Source of the DNA: Candidatus Absconditabacterales bacterium
GTDB taxonomy: Bacteria > Patescibacteriota > Gracilibacteria > Absconditabacterales > Absconditicoccaceae
Length of the DNA: 64,000 nt
Assembly (NCBI GenBank): GCA_937923605.1
Contig: CALDTY010000001.1
Coordinates: 82,260 to 146,259 of the forward strand
Reading direction: 5' to 3'
Shown: positions 40,373 to 53,177 of the stretch, piece by piece
Position numbering within the stretch: the stretch's first letter is position 1
How the letters are laid out: each line of letters opens with the position of its first letter
Notes under the pieces: generated by a model
The model's input: only the letters and a program-made list of their open reading frames with translations
What the model was told of the DNA's origin: nothing
The model's database searches: none
Position numbers and translations under genes: made by a program

Positions 40373-40624
40373 TATGTTAGCTTTCTAATACCTCATACAA
40401 CTACACTAAATATTTTCAATTTTTTTCATTGGGATACAATTGTCATGCTTTTTATGAGTCAGTGCAAGATCTATCTTATTGGTTTCTTCTAGTACTATGT
40501 ATTACTTTATTTATAAGCGAAGATTAGAAGAAAGAGAATGTGTGTAATAAGTATTAAGAATTGCAATAAAGGAAAACTTAATTACATTATTTACGAACAT
40601 GTTCTTTTATTGGGAATACCTACT

Positions 40625-40930
40625 ATGCCAGCATGAAGAAAGAAAATAGATAGGACTATTTGTATTGATACTACAAAACTAGTTTGTGGTTGTATGTGAC
40701 CAGTGAAACTAACTAAATCAGAATTAAGAAAGCTTGAGAAAGTAACACTTTATGATGATGAACTACAAGCACTCGCGTATAAAGACTTAGAAAATTTAAC
40801 AATGAAGGAATCTGCTAAAATGATGTGAATATCTAAAACAGTATTTGCTGGCATTTATTCATCTGCTCGCAAGAAACAAACTGATTGTCTTGTTAATTGA
40901 AAAATTATTATTGTCCAATGTGATGATTAA
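40625..40930 (+). CDS. UPF0251/DUF134-like HTH protein
   Basis: 'KLTKSELRKLEKVTLYDDELQALAYKDLENLTMKESAKMMGISKTVFAGIYSSARKK'. Confidence 0.7.
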
Positions 40931-40950
40931 CTTTTAATAATATACAAAAA

Positions 40951-41505
40951 ATGAATTATTGAACTATAATACCTTGACTACAAATTAATGGTAAACCTGC
41001 ACCTTATGGTGTATTCAATGAAAGATGAATTCGTGCAACAGCCTGAATAATGATGCTTGTAGGGTTTTTCGCTTTCGTAATAGTCTTTACAACAAAAGAC
41101 TTTGTATACTTGTATCCAGTTGTTATAGCGTTCTTAATTCAATTCTTACTATCTGTTGTTTGGTGACCACAGGTAGCTCCTTTTAGCATATTGTGAGAAC
41201 GATTTGTTAGGAAACAAAAGCCAGATTATGTTTGAGCGATACAAAAACGCTTTGCTTGGTCATTATGATTAGCTATGGCAATAACAATGACTGTAGTAAC
41301 TATATGATTCTGACTTACTTGATTCATACCTTTCGCAATCTGCATAACCTGTTTGTTCCTTATGTGGATGGAATCAGCACTTGGTATTTGTGTAGGATGT
41401 AAAATCTATTATTGATTGATTAGGTATTGAGTATTAAAAGAACCAATCCATAGACCAGCTTGTCCATGATGAGCGTGTGCAATAAATTTTAAAAAAACTA
41501 CATAG
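40951..41505 (+). CDS. DUF4395-like membrane protein
   Basis: Multi-TM; 'FNERGIRATAGIMMLVGFFAF', 'GICVGCKIYYG'. Confidence 0.65.
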
Positions 41506-41919
41506 ATGAAATACGTTGTATGATGAATACTTCTTCTCTTACTAGTTTGATGATGATTTTTTTATGTAAATCAAAAACCGATTCCCAACAATGGAACTAC
41601 CCTAGCTTCTGATGAATTTCAATCATTAAGTAAAAACAATGATTACATTCTGATTGATATTAGAAATGAACGAGAACTAGAAGAAACATGAGTAATAAAG
41701 TGATTAGATAAGCATAAAAATGTGTATAATCTTGAGCATGTAGCGGACTTAGAGAATATGGATAAAGATGGGAAGTATCTCTTTTATTGTGCCCATGGAA
41801 ATAGAAGTCGTATGCTTAGAGAGCACCTGATGACTCTATGATTCACAAATGTGTATGACTTAGAATGATGAGAAGCTAAACGAACAGAAGATTGATTTTC
41901 ATTAGAATGATGGAAATAG
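41506..41919 (+). CDS. Membrane-anchored rhodanese
   Basis: 'YILIDIRNERELEETG', active-site loop 'LFYCAHGNRSRMLREHLM'. Confidence 0.85.
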
Positions 41920-41920
41920 T

Positions 41921-42535
41921 ATGAAAAAAATATCAACCATATTAGACTGGATAGTATTTATATGAATACCTTTGGGATTATTCTATTTTGCAATACAACC
42001 AAATATGTATCGCGATATGGTTCACCGATGAGAATGGTCACTCAATCTACTCTATATTATTATTTTTATGAAGCCATTTTTAGTAATATTTGGGCATCCT
42101 ATACAGTACAAGATTCTTCATTTTAGAAGACATCTTGGAATACTTAGCTTTTGGTTTGCACTTTTTCATACATGATGAATTATCCGATTGAGATGATGGC
42201 GAGATATAAATATGTATCTTTGACGGAAAAATTATCTCTTTCGATGATGATTAGCTATGATAGGAATGTTAATATTATGAATAACAAGTAACTATTGGTC
42301 TATCAGGATGCTCAAGAAACGATGGAAAAGAATACAATACTTAGCATATCCAGCATTATTTATGACAATGCTCCATGAAGCACTCATACCAAGGACTGTT
42401 CACTTCGAATGATACGAAGAAGTTCGGTTTACCGCAGGAGTTTTTTGAGTATTCATTGTCGTAAAAATAATAGAATACTTAATTAGGAAAAAGAAAGTGC
42501 CATCAGCTTGGAGTCTTTATATCAACAAGAAATAA
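41921..42535 (+). CDS. Ferric-reductase-like / MsrQ-like heme membrane protein
   Basis: Multi-TM with conserved His: 'ILHFRRHLGILSFGFALFHTG', 'MTMLHEALIPRTVHF'. Confidence 0.65.
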
Positions 42536-42641
42536 TAAACTAGAATCATTTTTAGAATTAAAATTCGTAAATTCTAAGACACAAATAAACCAAAAACAAC
42601 CTAGTCTAATTAAGGAAGATATTAATTATATATATCAAACA

Positions 42642-45077
42642 TTATTTCTCTCTAGCAACTTTTGCCCAAATCCAAATTAGTCATACAACTATGCAACAGG
42701 TAAGTACTCAAGTAAGAAGAACTCGCTTGGATACATCAATAATTTCACTTCATTTAAACAAAAAGAAAAATAAGATACATGACAGAAGGGATATAGATCC
42801 AGAGATGAGGAGGTAGATAGAAATATATCATGCTTTTAAAGAAGATATAAGTCTTTCTCCTGCTCAGAGTAATTCATACACATCGAATCTCTCTCTTTGG
42901 AAAATTCATGCATAGCTAAACAGAGAAAAGATTGCACTCAAGGCATAGAGCAACATCAATCAAAATAAGAAGCTAAGAAGCAATCATATACGTTGCACAT
43001 ATTCTTTTACTTGTGCAATAACATCTCAAGTATCTATGATTGAGACATTATTTCACATGAGAGAAACAATTTCGGAGGTAACTACTGATTTACGATTTGC
43101 TTCAGCAGTCACTTGGAAGAACGATGTTTTTGGTGCATCTTGAAATTGACTTGCTACAAGTTGAAAGTAAAAGAAAGGACGGATCCCCTCCCTGACTGAA
43201 GACCTTGTATTCACAACCGTCAAAGGAAATTCTCTTCCTGCAATAGAGATGACAACTTTATCTTTAAGTCAAAGTCCAATACTCTCTGCAAATTCTTCAT
43301 CTACAGAGAGATCTCCTTCTTTTAATAATGGAGTTCATGAGGTAAGTGGTATATCCTGTAAATCATTACTCGTCATATTGAATTCTCTTGCAAATCAACG
43401 TCTTTCTCATCAGGATCAACTCTGTTCAAGATACTCTTTCAAAGGACGTCAATTAACTGAAACAATCCTTCCCAAAATTATATTGAAAGCATCATCTACT
43501 GGAAATGAAAGTTGATCGATCTTTTTGAGATCATCATCAAACACATTTGTTACAAAAATGGAATCTCATCATGCAGTTAATCATTGTAGTCTTTCTTGTA
43601 ATCAACTATATGTCATCACTGTCCAACTCAATAGTATCATAAGAACAGTACATCATCCAGTTATCATACTACTTTGGGTACCAGGTTTGGTTAAAAATCT
43701 GAGAACATCTCGTTTAGCAAAACTCTTTTTTCTCCATCTTGCCTTAGTTCATAATGTAAACATGAGTGTATGCAATCACCAAATACATCATCACACTATA
43801 ATTCAAAGCACTGCTCCACTTCCAAGATGGATAAGCACGGTAGATAGATTTCCTACAAGAAAAAAATACGAAAAAACAATGAGCATTCCTCAAAGAAGAA
43901 CTTCTTTCCAAGAAATTATTCTAGAAAGTGGTAAAGGACTTTTATCAAGCAAAGATAATGGACCTTCTCTAGTTGCAAGCCATATTGGCAATGAAGCAAC
44001 TCATATCGTCAAGAGTGAAATACCAGCGATAACAGGAATATATGTTTGAAAAGATCGTGAAGTTGATCACAAAAGATCTAGTGAAAGAAGAATGTTGGTA
44101 AGAAAGTAGGTTCCAGTTATTCATAGCAAAGCTCACAACAACAGACATCAACATACCCACAGTAGACTCTTGGCTCGTATATCACGATTACGAAGTCAGT
44201 ATATTCTCATAATCTGAAGTGAAGATTGATTCTCATGAACAATACGATACCCCAAAAACATTAAAACACACACTTCAAGAAGTAAAAACAGAAGACTTAT
44301 CAGTCACAGATATCCAGAGAGAGATTCTTCTACCGATTGAAAGACTCATTCACTTTCTTGAAGTGAACTCACACGCAATCAGCTTCACTCTCATAAATTG
44401 TCTTTTATTTCTTGCTGAAGTTGATTGATCTGAGTTTCTCAAGCATCTGGCAAAGCAATGAGAGTTTTATAGGTCAGCCTACTTCATTCCACTAGAAGAC
44501 CCAGTTCTTTCACTAAAGAAAGCGGCATAATAATCTGTCTTCCTCAATCAAAAACACTTAATCAAGCTCATGGTGCTGAAGAAAATATAGCTCAGATTGG
44601 ATAGTTGCGAGATTGTATCGTTAGAGAAGGGCCTGATTCTGTAATTGAGAGTCCTTCAAATAACGCTTGTGAAACAAAGATTAAATTTGATCCACTCATC
44701 TCACCTTCAAGCTCCAGTCAGTCATAATCACCATACACAGGAAAATATGTATCAACTCATCGAAGAGATACTAGTAATGGTCAAGTATTCGTCGTGAGTG
44801 TATAATTCATTTCCACCTTTTGGGAGACTATTCATTTTTGTATGATAACGGCATCAGTAATTTCCATAAGGATAACCTCATCCAACGGAACACTTCATTG
44901 GATGACTATATCACCTCCTACGCGTGGAGCAACTTCTGCTTGCACTTCATCTCTAATCACCTCTCCTGCTCGTGCAAGAATAAAGGTAATAATAATCGAT
45001 ACGACAATCAAAAAAGCAATAAGAATCAGTGAAGATTTTGATCTACGAAAAAGTGATGTTGAAAATAGTGAAGACAT
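42642..45077 (-). CDS. FtsX/MacB-type ABC transporter permease (YbbP-like)
   Basis: Continuous code-25 ORF of about 811 aa; N-terminal 'SSLFSTSLFRRSKSSLILIAFLIVVSIIITFILARAGEVIRDEV', FtsX-like TM blocks; co-oriented with an ABC ATPase. Confidence 0.88.
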
Positions 45078-45098
45078 TGAATAAAAAAGATGAAAAGC

Positions 45099-45764
45099 TT
45101 AAAAATCAGTAAATTTGGCACCTAGGTCTTTCATCTTGATTATTCTATCTGCTCGAGTAAGTAATTCTGGTTCATGAGTAATCATCACAATCGTGACTCA
45201 AGTCTCTTTTTGAAGATCTTTGATAAGCTGCATAATGTTCTGACTATTGCCAAGATCTAGATTGCCTGTTGGTTCATCAGCAAGCAGAAGTGGTGTTTTG
45301 TACAAAAAAGCTCTAGCAATAGCTACTCTTTGCTGTTCTCATCCACTCAATTGATCTGGATATATATCTATCTTCTTTGATAATCCAACAAGATCCAAGA
45401 GTTGCTCGACGGTGTATCTCTTTTCTCCATGCGAAAAATCACCAGGTAATTCAAGGTTTTCTTTTACAGTAAGTTGAGGGACCAGATGAAATTTTTGAAA
45501 CACAAATCAAATATTCTCTGCTCTCCAGAGGGTGCGTTGATCCTCTGACAAGGCATGTACCTTAGTATTATTTACCATAACTTCTCCTTTATCGGCAGTA
45601 TCTAGTCATGCAATGATATTGAATAGAGTAGTTTTTCATGATCCGCTCTGTCAGGTAAGCATCACAAACTCTCAAGTCTGTATCTCTAGTGAAAGATTTT
45701 TATATAGAACTATAGTTTCTGATCATTGAGTAAATGATTTTGATAGTTGCGTGAGATGTATCAT
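45099..45764 (-). CDS. ABC transporter ATPase (LolD/YbbA-like)
   Basis: '[19 protein letters not shown]', '[16 protein letters not shown]', '[12 protein letters not shown]'. Confidence 0.94.
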
Positions 45765-45788
45765 GGGGAAAGAGTGTTTAAAATGTTT

Positions 45789-46487
45789 CTATTGAACCAG
45801 TTCTTGTAAGGTCTTTTCTACAATAGGAAGGATATTATTAACTATAACGTTATATCCTTCTTTGGTTGGGTGAATACCGTCTGGCAAATTGAGTTGTTTT
45901 CTTCCCCCTACTCATTCTAAAAAGAACTCAATACAAGAGACACGAGGATTTAATTTGTATGATGAACATATATCTACATATATCTGCTCAAATGTTGCTC
46001 TATACTCAGGTGAGTTATTGAGAGGAATTTGCATTCATCACAGAATTAAAAACAACTCCTTCTCGAGAATAATTTCCGAGATGGTCGTAATATTTTTTTT
46101 CATCTGATCTAGTGGCATTCCACGGAGTCAATCATTCGCACCTATTACCACAAAAGCGATATCGTCTTTATTTGCTGATTCTAACTGTCGATCCAACCTT
46201 GTTAAAAGTCATTTTGATGTATCTCATGAAATACCTCAATTGAGGACTTTTATATCATATCATTTTTCTAACAGCATTGATTCTAACTGAGCAGGATATG
46301 AGTCTTCACTAGGTAATTGATATCATGCGGTCAAACTGTCTCACAGAGCATGAATAGTTGTACGAGGAACTGTTAAGATAATTTCTTCAATTTGTTCAGC
46401 TTCTTTCTCTCTAACATCATTATTTCAAAAACATCATGTAAGTGTCACTGCACTTAGAAAGATCAAAGACACTATAGATAGTTTCAT
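45789..46487 (-). CDS. GDSL/SGNH esterase (TesA-like lipoprotein)
   Basis: 'ALGDSLTAGYQLPSEDSYPAQLE', 'VVIGANDGLRG', 'PDGIHPTKEGY'. Confidence 0.9.
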
Positions 46488-46728
46488 ATTATTACGAAAA
46501 CTAAAGATCATATTAAGGTAATGAATTACGGCTTCATTGCTATTGGTTACATTAGGTAAAACTACCCCATAACTCTAAAATCAAAGAGTTAGAAGATACA
46601 AACTTTACGGCTGAACCAAAACTACCCTAGTATAGGGGAGTTTTAAAAAGATGTTTTTATTTTAGGCCTTACTGGTGAACATCTCCTATAAGCCAACATC
46701 ATAGTAGAAGAGAATAGTAATTATCATA

Positions 46729-47436
46729 CTATTCTTTGTTATATAAAACCGGCATTTTTCATTTCCACTTATTCCACAAATCTTCTTCTAATATTAGTCT
46801 CATCATAAAATTTCAAACGTTGATACGGCTTGTCTTTCCAGGGTCAAAGATACCACTTCTAATTGGTGATTCATATGCTATATACTCTGTTACTTTGTCC
46901 TCGTTTATGAGAGCATCTGGACGAACAGCTACCCAATTTTTATACGGATTGAGTCTAAGGTAATCTGCTGCTTGTTCATTATCTAAATGAAGAGGGAAAA
47001 AAGTACGAAGCAATCGAATGACAACCTTTTGTTTAGTAGATATAGTTTCATTTATTCACCTGTTTGTATTAGCTACCGTGTTCATAAGTATAATTTTAAT
47101 CTGATTTTCTCAAGACATTTTTTCTCTTGCTAAGTATACAAGCTTCATAGCATCAGTAACTAATTTTCTTGGGTGTAAAAACATACCTGTAAATGTAAGA
47201 TTATGACCAAGACAAGATACAACTGCTTCACAATCAATCAGTAAATTCACCATTTCATCTTCATCCATCTCAGAAATACTTGCAGTAATAATAGCTAGTT
47301 TGCTGTTCTTGCCCCATCAGTCTGGAATCTTGCTTGTACTACGCACCATAGCTTTTACTTCCTTTCAGGTATTTAACAGTTGTTGTACTACGTGTTTTCA
47401 AGTAGCGCCACTGGCTCAAAGTATAAGTACTGACAT
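46729..47436 (-). CDS. NAD(P)-binding atypical SDR / NmrA-like protein
   Basis: 'MSVLILGASGATGKHVVQQLLNTGKEVKAMVRS'. Confidence 0.85.
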
Positions 47437-47482
47437 GATTCAATATTAGCATTAAAATACAATTAAGCTACACAAATTTTTA

Positions 47483-47857
47483 CTATTTCTCTTCACGCAA
47501 AATTTTTTCCATTTTACGACCTTTTGCCAATTCATCAATCAGTTTTTCCATACGTCTACATTGTTTATATACGTTAAATTTATCTTCAATTTCTTCAATA
47601 CGATACCCACAAACTACTCCTTTGATCATATGTGCGTTGGGGTGAATTTTTGCTTTCTCAAAAAATGTTCTAAATGATACTTTCTGGTTGATAAGTAATT
47701 GTAATGTATGTTCATCAAAACCTGTAAACCACTTTATCACTTCATGAAACTCTTCTTTTGTTCTACCATTTTTTTCCAACCTATTCCAGTAAAGAGGATA
47801 AATAGATGCAAAAATCATAGCAGCAACTTGTTCATTTTTTTCTGCTGTAACTTTCAT
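47483..47857 (-). CDS. DUF2200-like protein
   Basis: 'ASIYPLYWNRLEKNGRTKEEFHEVIKWFTGFDEHTLQ'. Confidence 0.78.
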   Translation of the reverse strand: MKVTAEKNEQVAAMIFASIYPLYWNRLEKNGRTKEEFHEVIKWFTGFDEHTLQLLINQKVSFRTFFEKAKIHPNAHMIKGVVCGYRIEEIEDKFNVYKQCRRMEKLIDELAKGRKMEKILREEK

Positions 47858-47937
47858 TTTTCCATTGTTTAATAAACCTTACTCTTATAAAGAAATCATT
47901 TAATCAAAGCAATACGAAGTAAAATTCCATTGATTAT

Positions 47938-48055
47938 ATGATTGTGTTTTGATTGGGGCATAATATAAAGTTGCAAGATTTGTCCTCAAAGAGCTTTATT
48001 ACAATACTGAACAACTGCTCTCTCAAGAGTTTAAGGAATTTGGGGAGTATATATG
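47938..48055. repeat. Dispersed intergenic repeat, copy A (partial)
   Basis: 'acaatactgaacaactgctctctcaagagtttaaggaatttggggagtatat' shared with copies B-D. Confidence 0.8.
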
Positions 48056-48066
48056 ATCTAAATATC

Positions 48067-48864
48067 TTAGGAAGGACTAAAATCGTAATTTCTCACATAT
48101 ACTACAAAATTTGAAATACTATCATCATATTGATGAAAGAGAAAAGGCATAACGTCTTTTTGTAGCAAGGTGATGTTTTGATTTTTTACCACTCAAATCA
48201 GATATGATTTTATCTCTTCTGAATCACTAATTTGTAATTTCTCTTGCAAGAAACGTATATCTGGTTTTATACCTTTTCACATAAGATATACTACATCGTA
48301 GTAATCCCTTCATTTTGCTCTTTTACGTTCTCATATAGTAAGTATCTTATGCGACATCAATAAAGAAGCTGAAGCAACATGGATGACACTTTGTATACCA
48401 AATCATGTAAGTATAGCTTTTTCTGGTTCAAAATCATATTCTTGGTTATGTGTATCTATTCTTATAAGTAGCTTCTCTTGGACTTCTTTTCTTGTAATTG
48501 GAGCTAAATCAAATGAAGACAGTATTCACAGGAATTTAATATACCCGTGCATAGCATCTTTATCTTTCGTGGACCATTCTACTTCAAATCCATATAGCTC
48601 TAATCATTTCACACATAATGCTATCAAATCAGAAAATTCATTTTTGGTTATTCAAGAGTTATCAAAATCTAAATCTTCAGAGAATCTTTGGGTTTTATGA
48701 AAAATTCTTAATGCTGTTCATCAAATGAATTGCATTTTTTTTGCATAAGGAGAAGTATATATGAAGTGGAGAATGAGATACTGAAGATATTCTCTAAGCA
48801 TATATCTTTCTTGATGTTGTAGTCATTGAGGAAATGCTTCACGAATTTCTTGCATATTAAGCAT
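48067..48864 (-). CDS. AbiEii-type nucleotidyltransferase toxin
   Basis: 'FIGGTALRIFHKTQRFSEDLDFD', 'KRAKGRDYYDVVYLM'; start overlaps upstream gene stop (ATGCTTAA). Confidence 0.88.
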
Positions 48865-49474
48865 GATCTATATAGTCAAGAAATAAAGAAACTCTTTTTG
48901 TCATAGCTTTGTTATCAAATCTTTTAAGATACAAATCAAATAGTTCTCTATCCACTTGTTCATGAAACTCTGATGGTAAAATTCTCCATTCTTGAAATGC
49001 GGCCTTATTATCAAGCTCATTATGATAATAAAAATAATCTAATAGAGCTTTTTCAATACTTGCAATATAATATCATCATGAGATTGATCCACTCAACTCG
49101 TATCACCAAAACAAATCTGTATCTATAGACCTATAACTAAATAATCCAATATCTGAACTAATGGATTGTGTCTTCTTCGTAGTAATCGAGGTCGATTGTA
49201 TAATGGCTTCGGGTATTAGATTATACAAATTTAAAACAGATTCTAAACTAATATATGACGGCTGTACTATTCTTCATGCAATGTGATATATATCTTTTTC
49301 TGATGTAAGACGATCTGTGAAAGAATATCGTCATCTTTTGAGTTGTATGATATGACCTGCTTGAGTTCGATCTAGTAAATTTTGTGTGCTAAGTGAATCA
49401 TCGAACATCAAAAGTTGCTGTGTACTAAACACAGGAGAGCTTGGAATAACAATTAATACTTCAGAATAGCGCAT
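48857..49474 (-). CDS. AbiEi-type antitoxin / transcriptional regulator
   Basis: Position and overlap with AbiEii; 'IQLKRGRYSFTD', 'IASIEKALLDYFYYHNE'. Confidence 0.75.
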
Positions 49475-49686
49475 TTTATTTCCTCAATGTAAATTTATTT
49501 ATAAATAACTTTATGTAAAAGAAATATAATGATTATTTTCTAAAATGCAAATTTCAATGCTACTATCTGGATATACAAACTTTACCTCTGGACCAAAATT
49601 ATCCTACCCTAGCTGAAATGAAGGAAGAGATTAGGAAAATAGGCTTTGCTTGAGAACAAGTTATATAAGGCATTATCAGAGCAAAA

Positions 49687-49718
49687 GAAAAGCTACACTA
49701 GTTGTGTAGCTATTTTTT
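49687..49718. terminator. hairpin terminator, same core as 29413
   Basis: aaaagctacac-tagtt-gtgtagct, T-run following. Confidence 0.75.
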
Positions 49719-50051
49719 ATCAGAATGAGAAAGTTGAACCAAGGAAGCAATAAAAAGAATAATCTATTTAACTTTATTAAACCATTTCTTTGCACTCTCT
49801 CTAGGATGAGGACATCATGGTCGACAGCAAGGTCTCTTTTTTCATTCACGAATATCTTCACAGAATCTAATCAAATGCTTCTCTCTAGTCACTTGTTTTT
49901 TAACTATTGTAATTCGACATATCCATTCATTACGAGCCAAAGGAGTTAAGCTATTCCATTTTTCTAAAACATCTTGATTAGTAGTCAAGACATCTCATAA
50001 ATCATCAGGAACTTCATGAACAACTCCAGTTTCAATTTTCTGAAAAGTCAT
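49710..50051 (-). CDS. YdeI/OmpD-associated-like protein
   Basis: 'WNSLTPLARNEWICRITIVKKQVTREKHL...KKRPCCRPGCPHPRE'. Confidence 0.7.
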
Positions 50052-50179
50052 CTTCTGAGTATTTGAAATAAATTATCGTTTTATACCATTTACTATTACT
50101 CATATAAAAATAAATTACAATCATGCTTTTGATACTTATTGCATCTATCTGCAAGAAAGAAACAATACTACAAACGCAG

Positions 50180-50453
50180 TGATAGATTCATTTTTTGGAC
50201 ATAATAAAAAAGTTGTGAATACTAATCAACACAAGCTTTTTTTCTCAGAGCATCTTATACAATACTGAACAACTGCTCTCTCAAGAGTTTAAGGAATTAA
50301 TTACTTGCCTATTATTTAGGACCGAAGGGAACTAAAAAATAGATTCAAGTAATATATGCCGAAGGCTCTGAGAGTATATGAGTACAAAAAGAAAAGCTAG
50401 TATAGTCAGAGACTTGCTAGCTTGGTATGTATATTTATAAGCGTGTGTTAGTA
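50180..50453. repeat. Dispersed intergenic repeat, copy B
   Basis: 'acaactgctctctcaagagtttaaggaattaattacttgcctattatttaggaccgaagggaactaaaaaatagattcaagtaatatatgccgaaggctctgagagtatatgagtac...' nearly identical to copy C. Confidence 0.9.
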
Positions 50454-50573
50454 GAATAATATATAGTAAGTAATACCAAATAAATGTATATGTAAATATA
50501 ACTATTTATATTATTTTTTTGATTATCACAAAGTTCTCAATATACTTTATGTATTTAGTGGGGAACAATACTT

Positions 50574-51770
50574 ATGAAGATACTTATATCTTGAGCTTGA
50601 ATAGCATGACTAACCTGTGCCTATCGACTACAAAAGTTTGGCTTTGAACCAATCGTAGTTGAAAAAGCAAAGGAGCTACGTGATGAATGATACATGATTG
50701 ATTTTCTCTGAGAATGATTACAAATTTCAGAAGCAATGTGAATTTTTCCTGCACTTCAAAAAAAGTGTGAGCAATTTAAGTGACTAAACGTATTAAATGA
50801 CAGCTGAAAGAAAGTTTGAGGGTTTAGTATAAAAGATACACAAGATTATATGGCAACAAAATGACATAAATTTATATCAATATCTCGTGGAGACTTGGAA
50901 AGAGAGCTATACAACTCACTTCAGAACAAGAAAGCTATTCGTTTTGATGATTACATTACCTCTCTTGAGGAGCATAGCGATTGAGTTCACATTACTTTTG
51001 ATAGTGGGAAAAATGACGTATTTGATATTGTAATTTGAGCTGATGGAATACACTCTTCAACACGTGAATTTGTACGATGAAATGAACAACAATTTCTTTA
51101 TTGAATGGATTCAAAAGTGCTTATCACTCGCCTATGAGGAGTATGAAAATTGAGAGATTATGAATGATACGCTAAATCTCATCTAGCTCCTTGAAAAATG
51201 ATGATAACCATACCTACAATAAACGAAGATTTATTAGTAATCTGCTGAATAAATACTAAAGAAAAATTGTGAGACATCAGAAAGAATTCTCATAAGTTTA
51301 TCAAAGAGAATTATTCACAATACTCTTTAGGAAAAGAAGTTTGTGATTGATTGAAGGACGATACATTTGTATTCGTAGATGATATAGCTCAAGTTCGTAT
51401 GAAACAGCGATACAAATGACGTACTATTCTTATATGAGATGCTGCAAGTTGTCCGACTCTACTCTCTGGACAATGAGCTCATATGGCAATGACTCAAGCA
51501 TATGTACTTGCTCATCAACTCTCATTACATAAAGATTCGTATATCAAAGCGTTTGAATGACATAATGAAGCTTTGTTTGAATTGGTTAAAGAAAGAATGA
51601 AAAGAGCTAAAAAACTTCAATGAACTGTAATACCAAAGAATTGGTTTATGACTAAAGTGAGTTATATGATATTTTTACTTATGAAGTACAAACGAATGAT
51701 AAATCTTTCGTTTGCTCCTTTCGCAAAACCTAGCTTATTTGATGAATGATACCCTCTAGAAAGACAATAA
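50574..51770 (+). CDS. FAD-dependent monooxygenase (PheA/TfdB-like)
   Basis: 'ISGAGIAGLTCAYRLQKFGFEPIVVEKA', 'ILIGDAASCPTLLSGQGAHMAMTQAYVLA'. Confidence 0.92.
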
Positions 51771-51801
51771 CACTCACATGTTTTAATTTTATGAGCGCAA
51801 G

Positions 51802-52845
51802 ATGAATCTTTTAGTTAATGTGTTATACATTGTAGCTGGGTTGATACTTCTTTTTTTTATAGCATTATGAATGGGTCGTGTATTCAAAAAAAGATGACAA
51901 AAAGAATTTGATGAAACAGCACTTTTACAAGAAGGAGGTAAATTTATAACAAATACTGAAGGGAGAAGAATTGAATATTTTGTGTACGGTATTGCTGATA
52001 TAAATGCACCTGTTGTTGTGAACATCCATGGTTCATGATTAGAAGCACTATTTGAAAAATGACTCTATGAGGATATTTGTGAGCAACTTAGTGTAAGAGG
52101 AATTGCTATTAGCCTACCATGAATGGGATATACTGATATAAAAATTGGACGTACGGTAATAAACTGGGTAGAAGAAGACTTAGAACCTGTTCTAGAAAAA
52201 GAAAACGTCAAAGATTTCGTTATAACTGGACATTCACAAGGAGCTCCTCACGCTATGGCTGCTGCTTATCATTGCAAAAAGAGATGTACATGATTGGGGC
52301 TAAACGCACCTTTACTTCCAAACCATGTAACTAAAGACATTAAACTAGAATGAGCAATAGGTGCAGAATCATTATTAACTACTGAGCAACTGCAACAACC
52401 ATTGATGTCTTGGTATTTTACTTTTATGTATCTGATTTTTGAGATACTCTCTCCTTGGCTTACTCTACAATATCTTTTCAATTCCACACCAAGAATTAAA
52501 GAAGATGTTACATTAGTTGAAAGGATAAAGAAAAGCTCCAAAAGAAGTTTAGTCCGTGGCTCACTTGGAAATACATGGGAAACAGCAAAAGATGTCTGCT
52601 ATGATCGGTGATTTGATCCTCGTTTGATTGATGTAAATAATATCTGCATCTGGCATGCAAAAGATGATGCTCAATGTCCGCCTTCAATCGGTAATCGACT
52701 TGCGAATCATTTCTCACAAAAAAATATCGACGTTACTTTTAAGGATGAAGCTCAAGGCTTTGGCCATTTTACCTATTGTCGTGGAGAGTATCTTGAGCCT
52801 AACAACAGCATGATACATGCTTTGACACAAAGTTTGAAAGATTAA
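51802..52845 (+). CDS. Alpha/beta hydrolase
   Basis: 'VVVNIHGSG', nucleophile elbow 'ITGHSQGAPHAMAAAY', 'WHAKDDAQCPPSIGNRLA', 'GFGHFTYCRGEYLEP'. Confidence 0.88.
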
Positions 52846-52889
52846 AGCATTACAATTCTAAAATAAGAAAACACTCTAATAGTATTTCT

Positions 52890-53160
52890 AGATTATATTT
52901 TGAGATTGGAGCATAATAGCAATTTGCAAACTTTTTTCCTCATAGCGCCCCATTACAATACTACACAACTACTCTCTCAAGAGTTTAAGGAATTAATTAC
53001 TTGCCTATTATTTAGGACCGAAGGGAACTAAAGAATAGATTCAAGTAATATATGCCGAAGGCTCTGAGAGTATATGAGTACAAAAAGAAAAGCTAGTATA
53101 GTGCAGGACTATGCTAGCTGGGTATGTATTATTTATAAGCGTTTATTAGTAGAACAAGAG
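52890..53160. repeat. Dispersed intergenic repeat, copy C
   Basis: See copy B; same order of blocks and hairpins. Confidence 0.9.
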
Positions 53161-53177
53161 ATAAATAACACTGTAAA

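Noticed and set aside
43249-44049. Plus-strand ORFs 43249-43515 and 43525-44049
   Set aside because: Antisense to the intact FtsX/MacB-like permease.
46500-46660. Short similarity between 46590-46640 and 49568-49612 ('atacaaactttac..ctg.accaaaa')
   Set aside because: Too short and imperfect to define as an element without a genome-wide search.
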